This document shows, one piece after another, positions 42,043 through 52,615 of a DNA stretch of 64,000 nucleotides (the first letter of the stretch is position 1; each line of letters opens with the position of its first letter). Source of the DNA: Anthonomus grandis grandis (Eukaryota > Arthropoda > Insecta > Coleoptera > Curculionidae). The stretch is taken from contig NC_065554.1 of NCBI RefSeq assembly GCF_022605725.1, positions 4,483,100 through 4,547,099 of the forward strand, given 5' to 3'. Below the pieces are notes generated by a model. The model saw only the letters and a program-made list of their open reading frames with translations, searched no databases and was not told where the DNA came from. The position numbers and the translations under genes are program-made.

Positions 42043-45000
42043 ATTTCATGTCAAACTGCAATCGCACTTCCGTCTGGGGAGGGGGGGGAACATTCACTTA
42101 TGCCAGATATCAAAAGGACGAAGCTTTAATGGAGTCCTTTCCATGTTATCGGACTTTGTGTTTTTTACTTGCATGTTTCTTACTTCTATTTACACATAAT
42201 ACACTTAAACTAAATTAAATATGTTTCTTAAACTAGTTGACGTTATCTGCGTTTCCAATAGGCTTTCTGACGATTCGAGATTTGGATAATTGGATTGGCG
42301 ACTTCTGTATTAGCTTATAGATACGTTCCTACGTTCCTTAAGGTTAAGCAGTTTTATGTTTTCGATGAGGCTCTTTGATATTACTCTTGTGTTTGACACA
42401 ATAATTGGAACGTACATTTCTAGTGGTTTTTCCATCCAAGCTTGCATTTTCTCTTGCTAGTTCAGTGCTATGGTGTATATGTATCTGAAACTCCAGAAGT
42501 TTAGGTGGTGTTGAGTCGTCTGCTTCACTTTCATATGTCGAGGTAGCATAGTTCGTTCTGCGCGGATAATGCTTATTGGCTTTCGTTAGGAGTGTTCTAG
42601 CCTTTCTTTTAAAATTTTTAAAATTCGTTTTAGTCCATCCTATAATACCAAAAGAGTAAGTTAGTGAACTCACTCCATATGTTTAAATAGCTTTAAATAA
42701 GTTTCTGCTATTAAGACTTGTTTTAAGGAGTCGTCGCATTTTTGTAGTGAACTTAGTAGTCAGCTCATTCTTTATAGTTCTATGGACTATGGTCTAGTCT
42801 TTGCGCCTGATTCATTCCTAGATATTTGTTGGATTCTTCTTTGTCCATAGTATTAAATACCGGACCGTTTTCTATCTGAAAGTCTTTCCTTTTTCTACCT
42901 GGTTGTAGTTTACCCTTAATAATATTTATAGTTGCCGCAAGAATTTTTAAGTCATCCATATAGAGTAGATGGTTTACTCTGGTAGATGGTATCTCCCTGG
43001 AATATACCACTACGAATAGGAATCATATTAGCGGTAATGCAGTTGCCGTTAGAAACCTGCAGCTTTATTGATGTTCGCCAAGATGCCATGGTGAATGCTA
43101 AAAAGGAAATTTTGTGGTTATCTATTTTGTACAATTTAAGTACATTAATAAGCCTGTCGCCGAATTGCCAATTTAATTCGATGGAAAAAGTAGACTGTAT
43201 TTATTATTTTAAAAAACGACCAGAATTAAACCCTTAACGTAAAACAAAATGGAAAGGCACTTACATGTAGTTCCTCAATTCCATCCAGCAGGGATCCCTG
43301 TCGCTGATATTGTCCATTTAGCACAACCACCTTTAATTGTATAGTCTTGCACAGTACTTTATTGTATTGATTGTAACTTTTAAAAAAGAAGTTAAAAAAC
43401 CCAAAATTCGGCAGCACGATTTAATATATGTGTTCAAGCAGCCATTGCTTTTGGGATTCTCTGACCGCGCGTACAGCGTCGACGTGACGTTGTCGTGCCT
43501 TATAGGATGCACTGGGCGTTTAAATATAAAAATAATAGACTAGCTCGCAAAACCGTATTTATGCCATTAAATTTATAAACAAAATATATTCACTAAAAAT
43601 TAAAGAAAATGGTGATTTCCAAACAAAGCCATTTATCTTGAACTACATCTAAAGCTTTTCGGTAATCTAATTGCAAACTTCGGAGTCGATAATTAGCTGT
43701 TCTTGGTACCTCTGGTACATCTTGTCTGTTGAGCATCTATGATGCTATTTTGGTCACAATGTCTGTAAATACGTTCTGTAATGCAAAATGTGATTAGCTT
43801 ATAGAGTGTGAGTATGCATGTAATTGGTGGATATTTAGCCAGATCTTGAGTGTTTTGGTAGTCCTTTCTGTTACAAAATTGGGCAAATTCTGAGGAATTA
43901 TAAGCACGTTGTTTAGAAGGTCGGTCAGTTGTTGATATATTGACCATAATTTTTTTATCCAGTAATTTTGAACGTGATCTGGGCCTGGAACTTTTTCAGT
44001 TATGTAGCTTTCTTATGACGTTAGTCACTTCGTCTACTGAAAATGGTAAAAATGCCATTTGATTATATGTTTGACACTTTGCTCGTTCTTCACTGAGCCA
44101 TTTAGTGCCCAGGTTGCATTCACTAGGTGTTGTTTATTGAGTGCCTCAAAACTCCTCGATGTTTTCTTTAATGGAGTAAACGCTAATAGAAACATTTCTT
44201 GGAGAAATGTTCTTGAGCTTTCGATAAAATTGCTTCTCTGAGCATTGAAAAAGTAAATTATCTTGTTTCCGTTTATAACTGGACTTATACCTTCTTAAGC
44301 GACCTGAAAAAATAGATAGAAACTTTTGTTTAAGGGTGTAGACATTGTTCTGGAGTACAGTTCTGGATCCTGCTGTGTATGTTGTTGAGTCTGACGCATT
44401 ATTTCCTCTACTCTTTCTTGTACTTTTTTGGTTCTGATACCTCCTAATATCTTCAATCTTTTTCAGTAGTCTCCTTTCTCATGGCAGTGTCTGTCTTTCA
44501 TTACGTGTAATACTTTGCTGGTTATTTATCATTTTTAATCCCAAGATTTTATTAACAGCGGTAGCCGCATAGATTATTATATGAAGCTGTTCGAGTGTCG
44601 TAGCTGTAAGAATATAATCAGGTATAATTGGTATAATTAAATTGGCAGCGTTAACGACAATAGCCAATTTGCGGGAAGAGAACTCTGGAAAGAGCTGGTC
44701 TTGTTGAGGGATTGGTGCCTTCATATTCTGCCATTGCCCTTCTAAACTCTGTTTAAAGTTTAGCATTCACTTTAATATTATGTTCATTGTTCTGCTCTTC
44801 ATTTTAAGTTTCTTGATGTATTGTCATTTCTGGTAATTGTGCCTGGTCTGGTGGGTCAAAGTTTTCTTCCGCTTCTGTTCTCTCTTGGTCGGCATTTATC
44901 CCCTACTTCATTTAAGGCGTTGATCATTTATTTCTGCTGCAGTTTTCCTTTTATTAGATTTAATTCGGGTTTCTGGGACCAAATTGCTTTTAAGAATGAC

Positions 45001-45482
45001 GCGGTATTGATCAGCGACTCTTTACTCAGTCACGTTAATATTTGAATATTTTCTGCAGAATTCGTTGTTGTTGTCTGTAGCTAATCGTCTATTGTCCGAG
45101 ATTTGTCACCTTAAAAAAAATGAGCATTATAGATTCATTCATGGCAGATGTCCATTTTAAGCGCTGCTAACCTTGCTTGAGTGAGCACTGGCCGAGTTTC
45201 CTGCGCAACACTTTCAGCAGGTTAGGTCCTGGTTGGTGTTTGATGACCCTGTGGAACTGGGGTTATGGTAGAGCTGTTGTTTCTTAAATGACAGGAGCCC
45301 GCCTCCTTAGCACCCTGCCATTAACGGTTCGCATGCTGTCATATCCAGCGACCTTTCTCCGAGGCTTCGATTGTTCTCCATTTTCATGGTAGTGTGCCAC
45401 CATTTAACCCCAGTGGCCCAGGTTGCCCATTTAGTCTCCTTTTTTTCGTCGAATATTCTATGACCCCGGTCCTCCACGGGGA
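42043..45482 (-). mobile_element. Dong/R4-type non-LTR element, minus copy (degenerate, nearly full length)
   Basis: Minus strand, 5' end at about 45482 (starting CCCCGTGGAGGACCGGGG) to the 3' end at about 42043, flanked on both sides by TTA/TAA repeats, the known target of Dong elements. Readable parts: KWTSAMNES and RVADQYRVILKSNLVPETRI (Myb-like DNA-binding start, about 45180-44950), 44766-44479, RT 43947-42780 (YRKALDVVQ, MASWRTSIKLQVSNG, IPIRSGIFQGD, LLYMDDLKILA), and 42673-42344. Its sequence parallels the plus copy 45599-49224 throughout. It is broken by many stops and by a 471-bp solo LTR in the RT. Confidence 0.8.
43155..43625 (-). mobile_element. Solo LTR (471 bp) with 5-bp TSD inside Dong RT
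   Basis: AAGCC at 43150-43154 and 43626-43630 brackets a segment starting TGTCGCC and ending CAAACA (TG...CA). Removing it plus one AAGCC rejoins the RT codons for KWL and INVLKLYK. On the minus strand it shows a TATA-like TTTTTATATTTAAACG (about 43535-43520) and a downstream AATAAAG (about 43366-43360), the U3-R order of an LTR. No internal retroelement remains. Family not determined. Confidence 0.8.
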
Positions 45483-45516
45483 TAACGATAATAACAATAA
45501 CAATGATAATAATTGT

Positions 45517-45521
<5 letters not shown>

Positions 45522-45586
<65 letters not shown>

Positions 45587-45598
45587 TAATAATAATAA
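45522..45598. repeat. (TAA)n microsatellite between two Dong elements
   Basis: About 20 TAA units, a few imperfect (ATAAAAATAATAATAATAAG at the right edge), with a degenerate TAA/AACAAT stretch on the left (45485-45520). It is the shared target site of the two head-to-head elements. Confidence 0.9.
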
Positions 45599-46440
45599 GT
45601 GCGGTGGCAGGGAGTTAAGGAGGCGGCAACCTGTCATTCAAGAAACTACACCTCCTCCTCTTCAACAACAAAACGACCAGGAGGGCCCAACACCATCACG
45701 AGCCCCCCTCGCTGAAGGTGCTGCGCAGGAAATTCAGCCAGCGCTCACCCAGGCGGGACTACAAAGACAGCGCATGAAATGGACATCTGCGATGAATGAA
45801 ACCGTCATGCGCAGCTTTTATGAAGTGACCAACCTGGGACGAGAAATGATCGGCTACAGACAACCTTTACATGCCGAATTTAGGAAAATCTATCCACATC
45901 TCCAAGTTACCGAACAGAGAGTAGCAGACCAGTATCGGGTAATAATGCGTAATCACCTAATTCCAGAGACAAGACTCAATACCATTAAAGAAGAAATACA
46001 AGCGCAAACTAATAACGAACAAGACCCCGCTAACAATGAACCAGCTGAGGAGCAACCTGTAATAGAAAACGTATTAAATAACACACAGGAACTTAACACT
46101 ACCGAAAACACCCAAGAGGACAATTCTGAGCTATATCACGAACTATCTGCAGAAATGGCACGTGCGATGCTAGAATTTGAGGGAACCAACCCACTGATAA
46201 GACCCAAACTTCCAAAAGTAAACTCTTCAAAAAAACTAGGTCAAATTATGGAACTTTTAAACACCAAAATTCTTCCACCTTATCTTTTAAATATTAATAA
46301 CATGCAATCTCTTCACCTTTTAGTTTATAGCGCAGCAACTGCCGTTGCTAAAACCATGAAGATAAGGATCCACAATGACTCTGCAAGAACCGAGCTCCCG
46401 ATACCGCCATGGGAGACCAGACTTCAACGAAAAATTCAGA
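45599..46440 (+). pseudogene. Dong ORF, N-terminal Myb-like part
   Basis: Open from the TAA repeat through GGRELRRRQPVIQET, a Gln/Pro-rich linker, then KWTSAMNETVMRSFYEVTNL and TEQRVADQYRVIMRNHLIPE, the Myb/SANT-like DNA-binding region of R4/Dong proteins, then an acidic Asn/Glu-rich linker. The frame runs on to 46493 as a nonsense tail after the frameshift. The Asn run at the start is only the translated microsatellite. Confidence 0.75.
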
Positions 46441-48786
46441 GGTTTCGATATCGGCCAACTAACAGAATATCTGAGGGGTACACGAACAAATAGACTAAAA
46501 CAGAAAGTTGATGAAATTTTGCAGAGAAACAACATCCACACTCGGCATGAACCAGAAAATAATACAGCTCAACAATGCCTGGATACTCTAAAACAGAAAC
46601 TTTCCTTATTTTCAGGGCGCCTACGAAGATACAAGACCAGTCATAACCGAAAACGTGACAATCTTCGTTTTGAAAAGGCCGAAAAACAATTTTATAGAGA
46701 GCTAAATTCAAAATCAGATCACCCAGATAAGCAATACCCCACGAAAGAACAAATTCAAGATTTTTGGGCCAAACAACTTGCAACTCAAACAACATGCAAT
46801 ATCAACGCAAGCTGGGTTACTGAAGAGAAACAAAATAGTAATAAATATAACCAGATGGAACATCGACCATTCACTATCGAGGAAGTCAACCAGATTATCC
46901 AAAAACTGCATAATTGGAAATCACCTGGCCCAGATGGAGTTCATAACTTTTGGCTAAAGAAACTACGGAGTGTGCATCCTAAACTCTCAGAATTAATTAA
47001 CCACGTTATTCTTAACCCACAGGAAATGCCAGCGTTCCTAACGCAAGGAGTAACCTATCTACTGCCTAAAGACCAGAACAACACACAAGATCCGTCTAAG
47101 TACCGACCGGTAACGTGCCTACCTACTTTGTATAAAATTATCACTTCATGTTTAACACAGCGCATTTATCAACACTGTGAGAAAAACAACATCATATCCG
47201 CACAACAAAAAGGATGCGCTAAAGGGTCTATGGGCTGTAAAGAACAACTTATTATCGACTCTGTCATCAACAACCAGGCATATCACAACAAGAGAAATAT
47301 TTTTACTGCCTACGTCGACGATAAGAAAGCCTTCGACTCAGTACCACACGAATGGCTTATAAACATATTAAAAGTGTATAAAGTTGATGGTAATACTTTG
47401 TCTTTTCTAGAGAGCGCTATGACAAGTTGGAGAACAACGATCCAGCTCGAAGTACAGGGTAAAAGCACAGTAAGTACAAACAACATTCCAATTCGAACAG
47501 GAATCTTCCAAGGGGACTCACTGAGCCCATTATGGTTCTGCCTTGCTATGAATCCTCTTTCGAACTGTCTTAACTCTACCAACTATGGGTTTAGCATCCG
47601 AGATAATAACACCGAGATTGCAAAGTTAAATCACTTACTGTATATGGATGATTTAAAAATAATGGCTGCAACTAGGAACCAACTAAACCAAATGCTGCAT
47701 ATAGTAGAAGAGTTCTCCAATGACATCGGCATGCAATTTGGACTAGATAAATGCCGTACTCTCAATATAATCCGAGGAAAAATTCAGCCAGAAGAATATC
47801 AGATGCAGAATGTCCAGACCATCGAGGCCATGGGCGAACACGAAATTTACAAATACTTGGGGATGAAACAATCACAAACGATTGAACAACAAACAATGAA
47901 ATGCGAACTGACTAACGAGTTTGTGAAAAGGGTAAGACAAGTTTTGAGAACCAATCTCAACAGCAAAAATATGTTTAAGGCACTTAACTCCTACGCATGT
48001 TCAGCTCTTAGTTATTCTTTTGGGGTAATTAATTGGAGTAGGACAGACATAGAAAGGCTACAAAGAAAAGTGAGGACCCTACTTACTAAAACGCACAACC
48101 ACCACCCTCGAAGTGCCACTGAAAGAACAATGCTTCCCCGCCACCTTGGAGGAAGAGGATTAATAGATCTGGGTAAACAACTTGAAAAACAAATCACTAA
48201 CTTAAGATCCTATTTTTACAGGCAAGGAGAAAATTCCACGCTGCATCGCGCAATAAACCAAATAGACGATTCCACTCCTCTACAACTTAAGAGCGAGGAA
48301 GCGTGCAGCTACCATCATACGGACCAGGAAAAACTCCGCATCTGGATGGAGAAGCACCTTCATGGGCGGCATCCTAATGAGATCAGCCAAAATCATGTCG
48401 ACACTGCTTCGTCGAACTATTGGTTGGTATCAGGCAAGATGTTTCCAGAAACCGAGGGCTTTCTACTCGCCATCCAAGATCAGGTTATACCAACAAGAAA
48501 TTATCTCAAGCACATCGTCAGAGATCCGTCCGTACAAAACGACAAATGCCGATATGGATGCCAAACATCAGAGACAATCCAGCACATAATAGGAGGATGT
48601 CAGGCCTTTGCAGCGACAGAATACAAAGAACGGCACGACTCAGTTGGGAAAATTTTACATCAAGAGTTGGCAATGAAGTTGGAACTTATTACAACAGAGA
48701 AGGTTCCGTATTATAAATATACTCCAGAACCCGTAGTGGAAAATGACCGATATAAGTTATATTGGGACCGCAGTGTAGTATTTTAA
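46375..48786 (+). CDS. Dong/R4-type reverse transcriptase with CCHC, about 800 aa
   Basis: The real coding sequence enters this frame near 46440 (DIGQLTEYLRG); the ATG at 46375 is likely incidental. KSPGPDGVHNFWLKKL, PVTCLPTLYKIITSCLTQRI, QQKGCAKGSMGCKEQL, motif A AYVDDKKAFDSVPHEW, motif B GIFQGDSLSPLWFCLAM, motif C LLYMDDLKIMAA, NKYLGM-type region (YKYLGMKQ), then CRYGCQTSETIQHIIGGC (zinc motif before the endonuclease) and LYWDRSVVF at the end. All RT catalytic Asps are present. It performs target-primed reverse transcription in relatives. The stop at 48784-48786 falls inside the endonuclease. Confidence 0.85.
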   Translation: MTLQEPSSRYRHGRPDFNEKFRGFDIGQLTEYLRGTRTNRLKQKVDEILQRNNIHTRHEPENNTAQQCLDTLKQKLSLFSGRLRRYKTSHNRKRDNLRFEKAEKQFYRELNSKSDHPDKQYPTKEQIQDFWAKQLATQTTCNINASWVTEEKQNSNKYNQMEHRPFTIEEVNQIIQKLHNWKSPGPDGVHNFWLKKLRSVHPKLSELINHVILNPQEMPAFLTQGVTYLLPKDQNNTQDPSKYRPVTCLPTLYKIITSCLTQRIYQHCEKNNIISAQQKGCAKGSMGCKEQLIIDSVINNQAYHNKRNIFTAYVDDKKAFDSVPHEWLINILKVYKVDGNTLSFLESAMTSWRTTIQLEVQGKSTVSTNNIPIRTGIFQGDSLSPLWFCLAMNPLSNCLNSTNYGFSIRDNNTEIAKLNHLLYMDDLKIMAATRNQLNQMLHIVEEFSNDIGMQFGLDKCRTLNIIRGKIQPEEYQMQNVQTIEAMGEHEIYKYLGMKQSQTIEQQTMKCELTNEFVKRVRQVLRTNLNSKNMFKALNSYACSALSYSFGVINWSRTDIERLQRKVRTLLTKTHNHHPRSATERTMLPRHLGGRGLIDLGKQLEKQITNLRSYFYRQGENSTLHRAINQIDDSTPLQLKSEEACSYHHTDQEKLRIWMEKHLHGRHPNEISQNHVDTASSNYWLVSGKMFPETEGFLLAIQDQVIPTRNYLKHIVRDPSVQNDKCRYGCQTSETIQHIIGGCQAFAATEYKERHDSVGKILHQELAMKLELITTEKVPYYKYTPEPVVENDRYKLYWDRSVVF

Positions 48787-48807
48787 TAGATTAAATTTTC
48801 AGGAAAA

Positions 48808-49110
48808 CAACTCTAATTGACGTAGCCATACCGAACAACAATAATCTGCAAGAGAAACAAACTGAGAAAATCGCCAAATACAGAGATCTAGAAATTCAAA
48901 TCGGAAGGCAATGGAGAATGGATAATGTTCAGACCATCCCAATTGTTATATCGACAACGGGTGTAATACCAAAGAGTCTACTGGAATACCTTAAACAACT
49001 AGGAACTGGCGAACATCTATATAAGCACATGCAAAAGGCAGTACTACTGGCAACTGCTCGCAGCACCCGAAAATTCCTGGGAGATAACGCTACATTTCAG
49101 GTCACTTAAG
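48808..49110 (+). pseudogene. Dong ORF, restriction-like endonuclease C-terminus
   Basis: RKTTLIDVAIPNNNNLQEKQ...KYRDLEIQIGRQW...STTGVIPKSLLEYLKQL...ARSTRKFLG, ending TAA at 49110. This follows the LYWDRS end of the main frame, but the intervening piece with the expected Pro-Asp catalytic motif is missing, replaced by stops (48785-48810). Confidence 0.7.
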
Positions 49111-49224
49111 GGCACCGAAAAGTTCCCCACAGACCACAGAGCTTAATCCTTTTGATATCGGAGGTATCTGGGATAAGTAAATGATCCACCCCTTCCCTTA
49201 GAGGGAGTGCGAGCCTTAATTGGC

Positions 49225-49231
49225 TGTAAAA

Positions 49232-49282
<51 letters not shown>
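49225..49282. repeat. (TAA)n microsatellite at the Dong 3' end
   Basis: About 18 TAA units between the plus Dong copy and a second Dong 3' fragment. Confidence 0.92.
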
Positions 49283-49283
<1 letters not shown>

Positions 49284-49580
49284 TATATGCAGAAGCAGAA
49301 GTCGACGCTATTATCCACATCTCGAATCGTCAGAAAGTTCATTGGAAACGCAGATAATATCAACTAGTTTAAAAAACACATCATGTACTTTTGGTCTAAG
49401 TTTATTTTTGTAAATAAAGTTAAAAAACAGTTCAGCAGAGTCCGATAACATGGAAAGGACTCACCAGAGCTTCATTCTTCTGGTAACTGAGATGTCTGGA
49501 ATAGGTGAACGTTCTCTTCTTTCCCAGGGGAGAGTGCGATTGCCGTTTGGTATGAAATCTGTTAATAATAATAATAATAA
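49283..49580 (+). mobile_element. Dong/R4-type 3' fragment, different subfamily
   Basis: CTCGAATCGTCAGAAAGT...GGAAACGCAGATAA...CAACTAGTTT and TCCGATAACATGGAAAGGAC match the 3' region of the minus copy (42340-42050) better than the adjacent plus copy. Only the last residues of the ORF (SRIVRKFIGNADNIN) and the 3' UTR remain. It ends in another TAA run (49562-49580). Confidence 0.75.
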
Positions 49581-49599
49581 TTAATTATAATAATAATTT

Positions 49600-50430
49600 C
49601 AATGACAATATTTTGAGTGCTCTGTATAATAATCTAGCTAAAATTTCGAAAGCCCTGGATGTGATCACTGGTCTTCCCCAAGATAGTATTCTTGGCCCAT
49701 ACACTTTTTATATCACAGATTACAAAAATAATAAACTACTGTAAACATCATAACCACGCTGATAATACTCAAATTTATTTTTTGTTTAAACACACTGATG
49801 TTGCTCACTCACAAGCTACACTTTAAACTTAACTCGTAATATAAAAATTCAACTTAATAACGATGATATTGTTTTTCAAAACAGTGCCAAGAACCTTGGT
49901 CTGGTAATACATCATAAATTAATATTTAAAAAGCATATTACGCTCAAATTAAAGACTGGATATTTTGCTTATCTATTTTTTCCCAGAGACGCCAACATTA
50001 AAAAAATGCTTTGCGATTGACTTGTATTATCGCCACTATACTTCTATAATACAATCTATGGGCCCCGTTTTTATTATTACAACTCATATAGAATACAGAA
50101 ACTCTAAAATTCTTGCTTTAAGCTATATTTGGTATAAGAAGAAGAGAGCGTATACCTTATAAGCTATTACCTTATTATACCCTATAAGGACGCAGCATGG
50201 CATGGAAAATCGACGATTGCTGCATTCTGTGTGTTTTTTTTATAAAGTGCTTAAATGAAAAACTCCACAATATCTAGTTAGAACACATGTACACAATTTA
50301 AATATAAGAACAAAAAGTGCATCTTATAAATAATTTTAAAACATAAGACATTGCGATATCGGAGAACGCATTTAAAGCAAAATATAAGCGGCAGTTATTC
50401 GACGCATCAATTCTCTCCTTCTTAAACTAA
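49600..50430 (+). mobile_element. Degenerate CR1-like RT relic
   Basis: Readings in mixed frames: GLPQDSILGPYTF (motif B), HADNTQIYF (from YADDTQ), then YFYNTIYGP..YRIQKLQNSCF and LHSVCFFYKVLK with TPQYL, the same order as 790-1500. Many stops. Confidence 0.65.
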
Positions 50431-50439
50431 GTAAAAATA

Positions 50440-51083
50440 AAAGGGCACACCCACTACGACCAGAAAATTTGGTATATTGGGTTGGTATATTGAGATATAC
50501 ATTGGGAGATAGCTTTATCGCCCAATATTCACACCAGGAAATTTAAATGGTGACATGTATGCTGAAATGCTACAAAAGTCTATTGAACTACTTATAGTGC
50601 GCGAATTAGAAAATCAGAGCGACATACACTTAAACTTACTGCAATTCTAACAAGATGGAGTGTACCATCTCATTATGTAGTTCCCATTAGGCCATGGTTG
50701 AATTATCGTTATCCTAACCACTGAATTAGAAGAAGAGGTACTGAATGGCCACCTAGATATCCGGACCTAACACCTCTTGACTTCTCTTTAAGGGGTCTCT
50801 GGAAATAAAATCTGTGGAAAACCATAGATTTTAGGTGAGTCACTAGAGCAACCTGAGTCACTAGACAACTGCAGCATAGAATAGTTCAGAAATGCTGTGC
50901 TATATCCAGAGAAACATTGGTAAATGTTGACGAATTTGAAAGTGGGCTTTATGTCTTAAAATTAACGGAAATCGTTTTCAAAACTTACCTTCGTTTTATA
51001 GAAACTGTTTTCAGCGTTTTTTTATTAAGTTTTTTATTCCTAATACAAGGCCATTTCAAGTTCTTAAAATATCACCTGTATTT
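50440..51083 (+). pseudogene. mariner-like transposase relic, copy 1
   Basis: NLNGDMYAEMLQKSIELL, QDGVYH (second Asp region), RRRGTEWPPRYPDLTPLDF (third Asp region) in shifting frames. The right end ACCTGTA at about 51074-51080 is a decayed CAGGGTG-type terminus. The same relic occurs in duplication unit 2. Confidence 0.65.
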
Positions 51084-52585
51084 ATAATAGAGTTGGAAAT
51101 AAAAAAATTGATAAGTTACATTTTTAAAAATCAAAATTTATACATTTTCTCTCTGCTGAATTTTCAGTCGATCGGTGAAGTAGCTTTAAAAAGATCTGCA
51201 ATACAAAATTTGCTTTGTTAATTATCAAATGAAGTTTTTTTTTTCTGTAAGGTATGGTAAGGTAAGAAAGTGTTTGGAAGTCGAAGGCGGTCACTTCGAA
51301 CAGCTCCTTAGGCATAATACATAGACGATAAATAGTTAAAAAGTAGGAAATAATTTGTTTTTATTGTAGTAGCATATTCGAATTATTTTTAAATTTAATC
51401 AAAACATTTTTGATCATAATTCCGTAACCAGCACAGCAATTTTAAAATTTTTTTGTAAACAGACTTCATATTTTATGTAGATTCGTATTTAAGAATAAAA
51501 AACACGTCATTCCATTTAAAATAAGGAAGTGACCCTCCCCCCCTCTTAGGGGGGTGAAGGGACAAATATCAAAAATATCACAAAAAGTGCCCCCCGGTAT
51601 ACTTGAAATGTCACCAAAATGTCAAAAAAAAATTTGCAGCCGTTTTTGACATATCGCATTGTAACACTTTAAAAAACTCACCCTGTATATGTAGATTGAT
51701 AAGTATAGCCAATTTTTAACAGATTTAGCCGCTTATCGCTTCAAATTCGAAGCAGTTAAACGAATAAGTTAAATTGCAAAAATATATTTTTTTAATGTTT
51801 TTTTCCTGATATTATGTTCCTTTATTATGTAGGATGAAAAAATTAAATATTATATTTCTCTCTTTGATTTATAAAACTGATTGACCACAACAACGTAGAA
51901 AGCTAAAATTATACAATTAGAGTACACTTTTTCCTAATAATATCGCTTAAGGTATCATAAGATACATATTACCATCGCTGTTTATTTTGGGACGAGAATC
52001 TGTTTTTATAATAATATATCCAAATCGAATCTTTCAAAAAAATATTTATTCAAAATTATAGAAACATTCTATATACAATATGCATATAAAAAGAATCAAT
52101 TCCTTATCCATAGCAGTCATCATTATAAGAGCAATCTCATTTTTAGTATATATTATAAATAATGGTAATACTAAAAATAAATATACAAACTGAAAGATAT
52201 AGATATACAAATTCCAGAAGCACATAATTATTTACAGTTTCTTAAAATTAATAATATATTAGCATATTAGCATTCTTGGGTAAAGTATTTGTAGTTATAA
52301 CTTTAACTCAATATTTTAATTTGAATTACTTTGATAAGGGCCTCCTAAAAAATATTTAATCTAATTTTTTTCACGTACATTTTAGTTAATATTGGATGCC
52401 TCATATTATCCGTACTTAAGGATCATATATATTTTTAATAAATAATACTAATATATTCTTATATATAGTAAGGACTAGATGGGGAACAAGAAAAAGTTAA
52501 CTTAAAATAGCTTACGATAGCTTAAAGCTAACTAAAAAATACTACACCCAAAGATCATTTTCCAAAATCACATGAACTCGCTAGT
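51084..52585. other. 3' flank of the pro-resilin-like gene, no gene seen
   Basis: Shared with 60500-61674. A copy-specific block at about 51530-51690 (CCCTCCCCCCCTCTTAGGGG...ACCCTGTATATG) ends in a mariner-type terminus and is absent from unit 2. Confidence 0.5.
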
Positions 52586-52591
52586 TTTATT
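52586..52591 (-). terminator. Polyadenylation signal of pro-resilin-like gene, copy 1
   Basis: AATAAA on the minus strand begins 25 nt after the TAA stop. The same hexamer occurs after copy 2 at 61680-61675. Alternative AATAAA motifs exist farther downstream (near 52044). Confidence 0.45.
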
Positions 52592-52615
52592 ATGATTTTT
52601 GAAAAGTGGCTTTAC

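Larger units (their letters stand above)
45599..49224 (+). mobile_element. Dong/R4-type non-LTR element, plus copy (best preserved)
   Basis: Inserted in TAA repeats (45522-45598 and 49225-49282). One ORF is expected: Myb-like N-terminus, RT, CCHC and restriction-like endonuclease. Here it is split by a frameshift near 46440 and a lesion at 48787. The 5' end is shorter than in the minus copy: it starts at GTGCGGTGGCAGGGAGTTAA, equivalent to inside the minus copy's leader. The 3' UTR (49111-49220) contains a CCTTCCCTTAGAGGGAGTG hairpin. Confidence 0.88.

Noticed and set aside
43226..43417. Short minus-strand frame with ATG and a GTAAGT donor (possible captured host exon)
   Set aside because: It lies wholly inside the TG...CA segment with AAGCC target duplications, so a solo LTR is the simpler explanation.
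45513..45598. Poly-Asn protein start
   Set aside because: Simply the translation of the TAA microsatellite in front of the Dong fragment.
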